This document shows, piece by piece, positions 1-6,328 of a stretch of 12,969 bases of DNA. Under the pieces are notes generated by a model that was not told the origin of the DNA, made no database searches, and was given only the letters and a program-made list of their open reading frames with translations. The translations under genes were made by a program, and so were the position numbers. The first letter of the stretch is position 1. Each line of letters starts with the position of its first letter. The stretch comes from an uncultured Prevotellaceae bacterium (GTDB taxonomy: Bacteria > Bacteroidota > Bacteroidia > Bacteroidales > Bacteroidaceae). The stretch is from the NCBI GenBank assembly GCA_902477365.1, contig CABSGW010000052.1:1-12969 (forward strand). Direction: 5' to 3'.

Positions 1-1406
1 CGGTAGGTGCGGAATCGCCTATAGTACTGACGGGTTCGGCTATCGGTTCCAGTTTAGGCCGTTTGTTTAAGGTAGATCACAAAACTTTGATGTTGCTGAT
101 CGGTTGTGGGGCCTCTGGTGCTATCGCCGGAATCTTCAAGGCGCCTATTGCCGGTTTGGTTTTTACGCTTGAGGTCTTGATGCTCGATTTGACTATGGCT
201 TCCTTATTGCCTTTGTTGGTGTCGTGCGTCACAGCCTCGGGACTTACCTATGTCCTTACCGGTATGGGAGCTGTTTTTCCATTTCATTTGGATAATGCGT
301 TTTCGGTGGAGCGTATTCCAACCTCCATCTTACTAGGTATTTTCTGCGGTATCATTTCCCTCTATTTTACGCGGGCTATGAGTGCCTTTGAGGATGTCTT
401 TCGCAAATACCGTAATATGTATGTGAAGCTGGCCATCGGAGGTACGGTGCTGAGTATTCTTATATTCTTGTTTCCGCCACTTTATGGCGAGGGATATAAT
501 ACAATTACCTTGTTGCTGAACGGATCTTCCGAGACCGATTGGAATCAAGTGATGAACAACTCTGTCTTTTATGGACACGAGAAACTGTTGCTCTTTTATT
601 TGGCATTGATTGTTTTGCTGAAAGTATTCGCTTCTACGGCGACGAATGGCGGTGGCGGATGCGGTGGTATTTTCGCGCCCAGTTTGTTTCTGGGGTGTAT
701 CAGCGGATTCATCTTTTCCCGTTTATGGAACGGCAATGGCATTTGGGATATCTATGTACCCGAAAAGAACTACGCCTTGTTGGGGATGGCCGGTGTGATG
801 AGTGCCGTAATGCACGCTCCGCTTACGGGCATGTTCCTGATTGCCGAACTGACCGGGGGCTACGACCTGTTCATGCCGCTGATGATCGTTTCTCTTTGTT
901 CGTATCTGACGATTATTGTTTTTGAGCCTCATAGTATCTATTCCATGCGTTTGGCAAAGAAAGGCGAACTGTTGACGCACCACAAAGACCGTGCCATTCT
1001 GACTTTGATGACACTTGATTCCGTGATAGAGAAGTACCAGCCGCGTATTTCGGTCGATATGGAACTGGGACGTTTGGTATTGTTGATATCCAAGGAAAAG
1101 AATAATGTCTTTCCTGTTGTTGACGGACAGGAAAAACTGATCGGAGTGATTAATCTGGTCAACATCCGAAAGGTTGTGTTCCGGCAAGAGTTGTATCGTG
1201 TCTTTCATGCCGGTCAGCTGATGGAAGAACCTCCCGCCCGTTTGAATATTAACGATCCGATGGGCGTTGTGATGGATAAGTTTGAGGAGACGGGTGCTTC
1301 ATCGTTACCCGTACTGAAAGATGACGGTACGTTTGTCGGGTTCATCTCAAAGACAAAATTGTACAGTCATTATCGACAAATATTGGTGGACTATTCAGAA
1401 GAATAA
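1..1406 (+). CDS. ClC-family chloride channel/antiporter with C-terminal CBS pair (5'-partial)
   Basis: This is an integral membrane anion channel or H+/Cl- antiporter. The reading frame is open from base 3, so the N-terminus lies outside the window; 467 codons remain and roughly 120-130 residues of a typical CBS-containing bacterial ClC are missing. Visible ClC signatures are GAESP at the very start (its Glu, codon 12-14, is the external gating glutamate), APIAG in the next helix, the chloride-binding GGIFAP motif near 665-682, and the late Tyr in SIYSMR equivalent to the anion-coordinating tyrosine. Two CBS domains follow (about 1000-1180 and 1210-1390), normally a cytosolic nucleotide-binding regulatory module. 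The internal proton glutamate position reads FTLEV, with valine (codon 174-176) where E. coli ClC has Glu203, so uncoupled or channel-like behaviour is possible. fmt begins 6 bp downstream, suggesting cotranscription. Confidence 0.93.
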   Translation, partial: VGAESPIVLTGSAIGSSLGRLFKVDHKTLMLLIGCGASGAIAGIFKAPIAGLVFTLEVLMLDLTMASLLPLLVSCVTASGLTYVLTGMGAVFPFHLDNAFSVERIPTSILLGIFCGIISLYFTRAMSAFEDVFRKYRNMYVKLAIGGTVLSILIFLFPPLYGEGYNTITLLLNGSSETDWNQVMNNSVFYGHEKLLLFYLALIVLLKVFASTATNGGGGCGGIFAPSLFLGCISGFIFSRLWNGNGIWDIYVPEKNYALLGMAGVMSAVMHAPLTGMFLIAELTGGYDLFMPLMIVSLCSYLTIIVFEPHSIYSMRLAKKGELLTHHKDRAILTLMTLDSVIEKYQPRISVDMELGRLVLLISKEKNNVFPVVDGQEKLIGVINLVNIRKVVFRQELYRVFHAGQLMEEPPARLNINDPMGVVMDKFEETGASSLPVLKDDGTFVGFISKTKLYSHYRQILVDYSEE

Positions 1407-1412
1407 AAGTAT

Positions 1413-2390
1413 ATGATGAAAAAAAACGATTTGCGTATTGTGTACATGGGTACTCCCGACTTTGCCGTGGAAAGTTTGCGTTGTTTGGTCGAGGGAGGCT
1501 ATCAGGTTGTAGGTGTTGTGACGATGCCCGACAAACCGGTAGGTCGCCATCAAACGGAGTTGAGTGCCAGCCCGGTGAAACAATATGCCTTGCAGGCTGG
1601 AATCAAAGTGCTTCAACCCGTAAAATTGAAAGATGAAGCATTTTTGGAAGAACTGCGTAGCCTGCAAGCCGATTTGCAGATTGTCGTGGCTTTTCGTATG
1701 TTGCCCGAGGTAGTGTGGGCTATGCCGCGGTTGGGTACTTTCAATCTGCATGCTTCGCTGTTGCCTCAATATCGCGGTGCAGCCCCAATCAACTGGGCCG
1801 TTATTAACGGAGAGACGCAAACCGGTATTACGACTTTCTTCTTGAAACATGAAATAGATGTGGGTGATGTGATTCAGCAAGTCCCTGTTCCGATTGAAGA
1901 TACCGACGATGCCGGAGCAGTACACGATAAACTGATGATGTTGGGCGGACGCTTGGTAACGGAGACCGTTGACCAGATACTTGCCGGTACCATTCGTACT
2001 ACGCCACAGACTGAAATGATCCATGAAGCCGGTAGTGTGAAACCTGCACCCAAAATATTCAAGGATACTTGTCGCATCGATTGGTCGAAGGGAGTTAAAC
2101 CGGTGTATGATTTCATACGCGGACTTGCTCCTTATCCGGCAGCCTGGACCGAATTTGTGAACGGTGGAGGTAAAATACAGACGATGAAAGTATTCCGTAC
2201 GGTCAAAGAGTTTGCTGTCCATACCCATCCGGTCGGGACGTTACTCACAGACGGAAAAACTTGGCTGAAAGTGGCTGTTCCCGATGGTTTCGTTGTGTTG
2301 GAAGATCTTCAGTTGGCTGGAAAAAAGAGAATGCCGGTTGTTGACTTTCTGCGTGGCAATCGGTTGGATGCCGGCTATTCGGTGCGTTGA
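1413..2390 (+). CDS. fmt: Methionyl-tRNA formyltransferase
   Basis: Cytosolic enzyme that transfers a formyl group from 10-formyl-tetrahydrofolate to Met-tRNA(fMet) for translation initiation. The 325-residue length is normal for the family. The N-terminal formyltransferase domain (about residues 6-190) opens with IVYMGTPDFA and carries the catalytic Asn111-x-His113 (NLHASLLP), the YRGAAPINWA loop and the catalytic Asp149 in HEIDVGD. The C-terminal tRNA-binding domain (about 215-320) includes the KPAPKIFKDTCRIDW stretch typical of Fmt. Two ATGs stand in tandem at 1413 and 1416; either could be the start, and no clear ribosome binding site decides, which is usual in Bacteroidetes. It sits 6 bp after the ClC stop and probably shares its transcript. 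A 137-bp gap separates it from the sigma gene. Confidence 0.97.
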   Translation: MMKKNDLRIVYMGTPDFAVESLRCLVEGGYQVVGVVTMPDKPVGRHQTELSASPVKQYALQAGIKVLQPVKLKDEAFLEELRSLQADLQIVVAFRMLPEVVWAMPRLGTFNLHASLLPQYRGAAPINWAVINGETQTGITTFFLKHEIDVGDVIQQVPVPIEDTDDAGAVHDKLMMLGGRLVTETVDQILAGTIRTTPQTEMIHEAGSVKPAPKIFKDTCRIDWSKGVKPVYDFIRGLAPYPAAWTEFVNGGGKIQTMKVFRTVKEFAVHTHPVGTLLTDGKTWLKVAVPDGFVVLEDLQLAGKKRMPVVDFLRGNRLDAGYSVR

Positions 2391-2527
2391 AGTTTTTCTT
2401 TGGAGTGCTGATTTTTCAAGTCAAAATTTGCAAATCTCATAAAATTGTTGTTTCTTTGTTGCGTTATTCACCTTTAAACTTGTACGCCTATCGATTGAAC
2501 ATTACGCTAATATAAGAAAAGAAAGTA

Positions 2528-3121
2528 ATGGATGATTTGAAAAAACTCTCAGACGAGCAATTAGTGGCTCGTTATGGAGCAGGTGAAAATGAGGCGTTCG
2601 ATGTGTTGTTGGCCCGTTATCAGGCTAAACTTTATACTTACATTCATTTTACGGTACGCAATGAAGATGCGGCAAACGACCTTTTTCAGGAAACGTTTGT
2701 CAAGGCTATTGTGACCATCCAGCAGGGACGTTATGTGGATAGCGGCAAGTTTTCGGCATGGATCACCCGTATTGCCCATAACTTGTTGATAGACCGTTAT
2801 CGCTTGGAGAAGAACGAGAATTGGGTCTCCAATGACGATGTCGAAGGCGATTTGTTTAACGATGCCAGTCTGTCCGATGCCAATGTTGAGATGCGGATGG
2901 TTGCCGAGCAGTCGTTGAATGATGTCAGCCGTTTGGTCAGCGAGCTTCCCGCCAATCAGCGTGAGGTTATTTATATGCGTTTTTACCAGGATCTTAGTTT
3001 CAAGGAGATAGCCGAAATAACCGGTGTCAGCATCAATACCGCTTTGGGACGTGTACGTTACGCATTGTTGAATCTGCGCCGCATGATCGAAGAACGCAAA
3101 ATGGTATTGACTATTTATTAA
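2528..3121 (+). CDS. ECF-type RNA polymerase sigma-70 factor
   Basis: A 197-residue alternative sigma factor that should direct RNA polymerase core to a small regulon. Region 2 spans about residues 20-95: DLFQETFVKA (51-60) and the FSAWITRIAHNLLIDRYR stretch (75-92) match the core-binding and -10 recognition helices. An acidic linker (about 98-130) follows. Region 4 (about 135-186) has LPANQREV and the helix-turn-helix SFKEIAEITGVSINTALGRV for -35 recognition. There is no region 1 or 3, which places it in the ECF group. The version of region 4 ending INTALGRVRYALLNLRR is, from memory, typical of stand-alone Bacteroidetes sigma factors. No anti-sigma gene with a membrane segment lies next to it; the only close downstream ORF is the 42-codon one at 3198. 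The ATG at 2528 follows an A/G-rich stretch. Confidence 0.93.
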   Translation: MDDLKKLSDEQLVARYGAGENEAFDVLLARYQAKLYTYIHFTVRNEDAANDLFQETFVKAIVTIQQGRYVDSGKFSAWITRIAHNLLIDRYRLEKNENWVSNDDVEGDLFNDASLSDANVEMRMVAEQSLNDVSRLVSELPANQREVIYMRFYQDLSFKEIAEITGVSINTALGRVRYALLNLRRMIEERKMVLTIY

Positions 3122-3147
3122 AAAGCCCCGATTATATATACTAAACC

Positions 3148-3191
3148 AAGCATTTTAGCGTTATCATAACAAGTTTAATGCTAAAATACTT
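3148..3191. repeat. Nested inverted repeats between sigma gene and small ORF
   Basis: The outer arms are AAGCATTTTAGC (3148-3159) and GCTAAAATACTT (3180-3191), a 12-bp inverted repeat with one mismatch. Inside the 20-nt loop sits a perfect palindrome, GTTAT-C-ATAAC (3160-3170), directly abutting the left outer arm. An alternative pairing of AGCATT (3149-3154) with AATGCT (3177-3182) is also possible. It is A/T-rich with no T-tract, so it is not a classic terminator. It ends 6 bp before the ATG of the 42-codon ORF, so it could be an operator or an mRNA structure controlling that ORF; the role is inference. Confidence 0.55.
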
Positions 3192-3197
3192 GTGCCT

Positions 3198-3326
3198 ATG
3201 GCTTACTTTTCCACCGATTTACTTTCTCCGCGTGAAAGCACGTTGGAGTTTCTACGTAGTTTTGCGCGCAATTATCGTTCTCTGACACTTGATGACGGCG
3301 AAAAGCTGGATGTTATTCTAGGATAG
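3198..3326 (+). CDS. Small ORF of 42 codons downstream of the sigma factor, unknown function
   Basis: ATG at 3198, TAG at 3324-3326. The product begins MAYFSTDLLSPREST, continues LEFLRSFARNYRSL and ends with DVILG. It is soluble, has no membrane segment or signal peptide, and has a probable amphipathic helix in its middle third. Codon choice resembles the flanking genes. From memory, short Bacteroidales proteins with a similar TL-x-F-I/L-R-x-FAR-x-YR core exist in comparable positions, but I cannot verify this here. It begins 77 bp after the sigma stop, right behind the nested inverted repeats, so a link to sigma activity (for example a small anti-sigma or modulator) is possible but purely speculative. 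A GTG at 3192 in the same frame is an alternative start. It could be a chance ORF. Confidence 0.5.
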   Translation: MAYFSTDLLSPRESTLEFLRSFARNYRSLTLDDGEKLDVILG

Positions 3327-3357
3327 TTGGCGGTGTCTTTTTTGTACGGCTATAAAT

Positions 3358-3377
3358 CCGGGCATCTTATTGCCGGG
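3358..3377. repeat. Short GC-rich stem-loop upstream of purT
   Basis: CCGGGCA (3358-3364) can pair with TGCCGGG (3371-3377) with one mismatch around a 6-nt loop. It overlaps the weak -33 part of the purT promoter candidate and follows the 42-codon ORF by about 30 bp. It lacks a T-tract immediately after the stem, so it may be a weak terminator, an operator, or chance. Confidence 0.25.
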
Positions 3378-3400
3378 TTACTATAAAAGTCGTATTTTTG
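3369..3400 (+). promoter_or_regulatory. Candidate Bacteroides-type promoter for purT
   Basis: TATTTTTG at 3393-3400 is an exact match to the Bacteroides -7 element TAnnTTTG. A -33 element in the right position is weaker: ATTG at 3369-3372 (3 of 4 to TTTG), with a 20-bp spacer. Transcription would start around 3404-3407, giving a leader of about 50 nt before the purT ATG at 3457. Confidence 0.5.
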
Positions 3401-3456
3401 TAGGGATTTGGGTTTATCTTTATCCAATGATTTATCATCCTGTTAAAACTCATCAT

Positions 3457-4623
3457 ATGAAAAAAATTCTTTTGCTCGGATCGGGCGAGTTAGGTAAGGA
3501 GTTTGTCATTTCGGCCAAACGAAAGGGACAATACGTGATTGCCTGTGACTCGTATGCCGGTGCACCCGCTATGCAGGTGGCCAACGAGTGTGAAGTGTTC
3601 AGTATGTTAGACGGTGACGCGCTCGATCGCGTGGTTGAGAAGCACCGGCCAGATATTATCGTACCTGAGATTGAAGCAATCCGTACGGAGCGGTTGTATG
3701 ATTATGAACAGTCGGGTATTCAGGTTGTACCCAGTGCGCGTGCAGTCAATTTTACGATGAACCGCAAGGCTATCCGCGATTTGGCGGCTCAGGAACTAGG
3801 TTTGAAGACGGCTAAATATTATTATGCCACATCATTGGACGAGTTGCGCAGTGCTGCCGAAAAAATCGGTTTCCCCTGTGTGGTAAAACCGTTGATGTCC
3901 TCGTCCGGAAAAGGCCAATCGTTGGTGAAACAGGCCAGCGAACTGGAACATGCCTGGGAGTATGGATGCAGTGGCAGCCGCGGCGATATCAAAGAACTGA
4001 TTATCGAAGAGTTCATTCGTTTTGACAGCGAAATAACGTTGCTCACCGTTACCCAGAAAAACGGCCCCACTCTGTTTTGCCCGCCTATCGGACATGTGCA
4101 GAAGGGGGGAGATTACCGCGAGAGCTTTCAGCCGGCCCACATAGATCCGGCTCATTTGAAAGAAGCGCAAGAGATGGCCGAGAAAGTTACGCGTGCACTT
4201 AGTGGCAGCGGACTTTGGGGCGTAGAGTTTTTCCTGAGCCATGAAACCGGTGTCTATTTTTCGGAATTGTCTCCCCGTCCTCACGATACGGGTATGGTCA
4301 CGTTGGCCGGAACTCAAAACTTGAATGAGTTTGAGCTGCACTTACGTGCTGTGTTGGGGCTTCCTATTCCCGCTATCACCCAAGAGCGTATCGGTGCCAG
4401 TGCCGTTATTCTATCCCCGATAGCCAGTGAGTTGCCACCCCAATACGATGGTTTGGAAGCCGCTTCGGCACAAGAGAATACCTATATTCGGATTTTCGGA
4501 AAGCCGGCCACGCGTGTCAACCGGCGTATGGGTGTCACGCTTTGTTATGCTCCGCTCGGTGCCAATCTGGATGAAGTGCGCGACCAGGCAAAGTCGGCCG
4601 CATCTAAAATCCGGGTATTTTAA
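3457..4623 (+). CDS. purT: Formate-dependent phosphoribosylglycinamide formyltransferase (GAR transformylase 2)
   Basis: ATP-grasp enzyme of de novo purine synthesis: GAR + formate + ATP gives FGAR + ADP + Pi, a folate-independent alternative to PurN. I start it at the ATG at 3457, where MKKILLLGSGELGKE matches the family N-terminus and gives 388 residues (E. coli PurT is 392). The frame stays open upstream to 3370, but that extension is unlike PurT and contains the promoter candidate. Landmarks are GSGELGKE (8-15), EIEAI (71-75) in the pre-ATP-grasp domain, the ATP-grasp lid SSSGKGQS (148-155), the Mg-ligand glutamates in WGVEFF (Glu257) and FSELSPRPHDTGM (Glu270), and the C-terminal KPATRVNRRMGV region. 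It appears monocistronic: a promoter candidate precedes it and a strong terminator follows. Confidence 0.97.
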   Translation: MKKILLLGSGELGKEFVISAKRKGQYVIACDSYAGAPAMQVANECEVFSMLDGDALDRVVEKHRPDIIVPEIEAIRTERLYDYEQSGIQVVPSARAVNFTMNRKAIRDLAAQELGLKTAKYYYATSLDELRSAAEKIGFPCVVKPLMSSSGKGQSLVKQASELEHAWEYGCSGSRGDIKELIIEEFIRFDSEITLLTVTQKNGPTLFCPPIGHVQKGGDYRESFQPAHIDPAHLKEAQEMAEKVTRALSGSGLWGVEFFLSHETGVYFSELSPRPHDTGMVTLAGTQNLNEFELHLRAVLGLPIPAITQERIGASAVILSPIASELPPQYDGLEAASAQENTYIRIFGKPATRVNRRMGVTLCYAPLGANLDEVRDQAKSAASKIRVF

Positions 4624-4660
4624 ATGTGTATGCGGGTGTTGTTCCGTTACATATAATTCC

Positions 4661-4698
4661 TTAAAGGCCTCTCCGCACAACACGGAGAGGCCTTTTTA
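4661..4698 (+). terminator. Rho-independent terminator after purT
   Basis: A perfect 13-bp stem (4663-4675 with 4683-4695) encloses the 7-nt loop CACAACA, with a GC-rich core (GGCCTCTCCG) and a T-tract at 4693-4697. It lies about 40 bp after the purT stop. The left arm begins with an A-run, so some function on the opposite strand is possible, but no gene points at it from the right. Confidence 0.9.
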
Positions 4699-4817
4699 AG
4701 GCCATTCGTTCTTTGATACTTTGCAGGGATTCCAGAGCCTGGCAGGTGCTGTTCCAATCAGGGCTGTAAGATTCGGGAACAACGATAGCTGCTATTGAAA
4801 TATTTAATTGCCGTTGC

Positions 4818-4848
4818 TTTTACTCCGGTGCGCGAACCATTAATTTTG
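4818..4848 (+). promoter_or_regulatory. Candidate Bacteroides-type promoter for the exporter operon
   Basis: TAATTTTG at 4841-4848 is an exact TAnnTTTG -7 element. TTTT at 4818-4821 is a 3-of-4 match to the -33 TTTG, with 19-bp spacing. It lies about 30 bp before the ATG of the 54-residue ORF, so the leader would be short (about 25 nt). The rest of the gap after the purT terminator (4699-4817) shows no gene. Confidence 0.5.
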
Positions 4849-4877
4849 CGTTCGGAAATCATTAAAACAAGCATAAA

Positions 4878-5042
4878 ATGACACATATAACTTTGATTTG
4901 GTTGGCAACGGTAAGCGCTTTGTTGGTGTTCTTTGTGTTCCGTGGCATTCAGAAGTTCCGTAAAGAAACCGGGCATTCTAAATTGCTGGAGTGGGACAGA
5001 GGTGAAAACATCCATTATGCCAATGACGACGATGACATGTAG
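4878..5042 (+). CDS. Small single-pass membrane protein (54 aa) of unknown function
   Basis: ATG at 4878 and TAG at 5040-5042. The product begins MTHITLIWLATVSALLVFFV, one hydrophobic segment at residues 4-22, followed by a basic stretch (RGIQKFRKE, 23-30) and a hydrophilic tail ending NDDDDM. The positive-inside rule predicts a cytosolic C-terminus. It is the first ORF after a promoter candidate, and its last 26 nt overlap the most upstream plausible ATG of the YjjP-like gene, implying translational coupling. Such small proteins often stabilise or modulate a neighbouring transporter, but that role here is inference. I do not recognise a named family. Codon usage and the clean hydrophobic-basic-acidic architecture argue that it is real. 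Confidence 0.7.
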   Translation: MTHITLIWLATVSALLVFFVFRGIQKFRKETGHSKLLEWDRGENIHYANDDDDM

Positions 5043-5823
5043 TGTGCCCACCGAAAACGAGCGGGTAAGGGATGTCGGAAACTTTTTGGCGGAATATGCC
5101 GCCTATCTGCTTGGCTGTGGCGCTACGTGTATTCGTGTTGAAAAGAATGTCCGGCGTATGGCGGTTGCCTTTAATGTGTTGTGCGAAGTGGTGATTCTTC
5201 CGTCACACATACAAGTGGCGGTCAGGAACGCATCGGGCGACGTCAATTACCAGGTAACAGAACACATCCGGCATACGGGTATCAGCTTCTGGCTGAATAC
5301 CGAACTCAGTAAGTTGAGTTGGCAGGTGGCTGAGGGCAAGCGCGATTTGGCTGGGGCTATAAACCGTTTCCGGTTGCTCATCAAAGGCAGTCCCACCAAC
5401 CGTTGGGCCGTACTTTTGCTGGCTTCGGCGGCCAATGCCTCCTTTTGCCGTCTGTTTGGAGGTGATGCCGTTTCCATGCTGATCGTGTTTATGGCCACTT
5501 TGGCCGGTTTTTTCCTAAAGCAGGTGATGCAGGCCGACAAAGTGGATATTCGCCTGACCACGTTGGCTTCCGCTTTTTTTGCCTCGGTTATCGGGGCTAG
5601 CGGATACGTGTTTCATTGGGGCGATACTCCAGAGGTTGCGTTGGGTACCAGCGTGCTTTATCTGATTCCCGGCATCCCCTACATCAACTCCATGAGCGAT
5701 TTGCTGGATGGGCATTACGTCAGTTTTCTGGGACGTGTTATGCAGGCAATCGTTCTGACGGTTTGTATCTCATTGGGCTTGTGCGGCGGACTGTTACTTA
5801 TGAATTTGAAATGGTTTAATTGA
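5017..5823 (+). CDS. YjjP-like subunit of split ThrE-family exporter (threonine/serine or succinate)
   Basis: Large subunit of a two-component ThrE-family (DUF1212/ThrE_1) inner-membrane exporter. From the ATG at 5017 it has 268 residues; in-frame ATGs at 5023 and 5032 are equally possible (263 aa from 5032), close to E. coli YjjP at 256. The frame continues upstream to 4933, but that part overlaps the small membrane ORF and is not family-like. A cytosolic N-terminal domain (about 12-125) includes LLGCGATCIRVEKNVRRMA and precedes about five membrane segments (roughly 129-146, 149-169, 183-200, 208-224, 239-263). The conserved LIPGIPYINSMSDLLDGHY motif sits at 216-234. Corynebacterium ThrE is one chain exporting threonine/serine; the split E. 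coli YjjP/YjjB pair has been linked to succinate export. The substrate cannot be read from the sequence. The partner gene begins 9 bp downstream. Confidence 0.9.
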   Translation: MPMTTMTCSVPTENERVRDVGNFLAEYAAYLLGCGATCIRVEKNVRRMAVAFNVLCEVVILPSHIQVAVRNASGDVNYQVTEHIRHTGISFWLNTELSKLSWQVAEGKRDLAGAINRFRLLIKGSPTNRWAVLLLASAANASFCRLFGGDAVSMLIVFMATLAGFFLKQVMQADKVDIRLTTLASAFFASVIGASGYVFHWGDTPEVALGTSVLYLIPGIPYINSMSDLLDGHYVSFLGRVMQAIVLTVCISLGLCGGLLLMNLKWFN

Positions 5824-5832
5824 TACCTGTTC

Positions 5833-6312
5833 ATGGATATTTGTTTAGAACTTCTTCTGGATGGTTTTTTTGCAGCGATTGCAGCTATCGGCTTTGCCAG
5901 CATCAGCAATCCGCCGCTTGCCTCCTATAAATATTGTGCGTTGTTGGCTGCCGTTGGCCATAGCATCCGCTACTTCCTGCTTCAGTATGGCGTTCATATC
6001 ATTGGCGCCGGGTTTGTAGCGTCGTTGGCTATCGGCCTGTTGGCCATCCGGTTTGCTCCCCGGGTCAAGTGTCCTCCCGAAACCTTCTCATTTCCGGCAC
6101 TTTTGCCCATGATTCCCGGAATGTATGCCTACCGCACGGTGCAGGCTTTGGTCATGTGTCTGGTCAGTGAAAATGAAACCGCTTTTCAGCACTACTCCTA
6201 CCTGTTGAGTTATAACGGACTGACCTGTATCTTTATCGTACTGGCAATGGTTATTGGGGTTTCGTTACCCATATTTATGTTCAAAGGGTTGTCGTTCAGC
6301 GCAACCAAATAG
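5833..6312 (+). CDS. YjjB-like subunit of split ThrE-family exporter
   Basis: Small membrane subunit (ThrE_2/DUF3815 type), 159 residues against 157 for E. coli YjjB. It is almost entirely membrane-embedded, with hydrophobic segments at about 8-25, 35-50, 54-72, 86-112 and 128-150. The family hallmark PALLPMIPGMYAYR lies at 88-101. It would assemble with the YjjP-like protein encoded 9 bp upstream to form the export pathway, equivalent to the C-terminal half of single-chain ThrE. The ATG at 5833 gives a normal family length. The LysR gene begins 16 bp downstream, so all four genes from 4878 probably share one mRNA. Confidence 0.9.
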   Translation: MDICLELLLDGFFAAIAAIGFASISNPPLASYKYCALLAAVGHSIRYFLLQYGVHIIGAGFVASLAIGLLAIRFAPRVKCPPETFSFPALLPMIPGMYAYRTVQALVMCLVSENETAFQHYSYLLSYNGLTCIFIVLAMVIGVSLPIFMFKGLSFSATK

Positions 6313-6328
6313 AAAAAACTGAAAAGAG

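Noticed and set aside
1395..2228. Long open frame on the - strand opposite fmt
   Set aside because: It is fully antisense to a gene with clear family motifs, the translation shows no recognisable domain, and it is explained by the codon bias of fmt.
2455..2482. Promoter candidate before the sigma gene (TTTG at 2455, TAAACTTG at 2475)
   Set aside because: The -7 element has a mismatch and the spacing is only 16 bp, shorter than the usual 19-20.
3370..3456. N-terminal extension of purT by 29 codons
   Set aside because: The PurT N-terminus begins at the ATG at 3457, and the extension holds the promoter candidate and a stem-loop.
4933..5016. N-terminal extension of the YjjP-like gene
   Set aside because: This part overlaps the 54-residue membrane ORF in another frame and does not resemble the family N-terminus.
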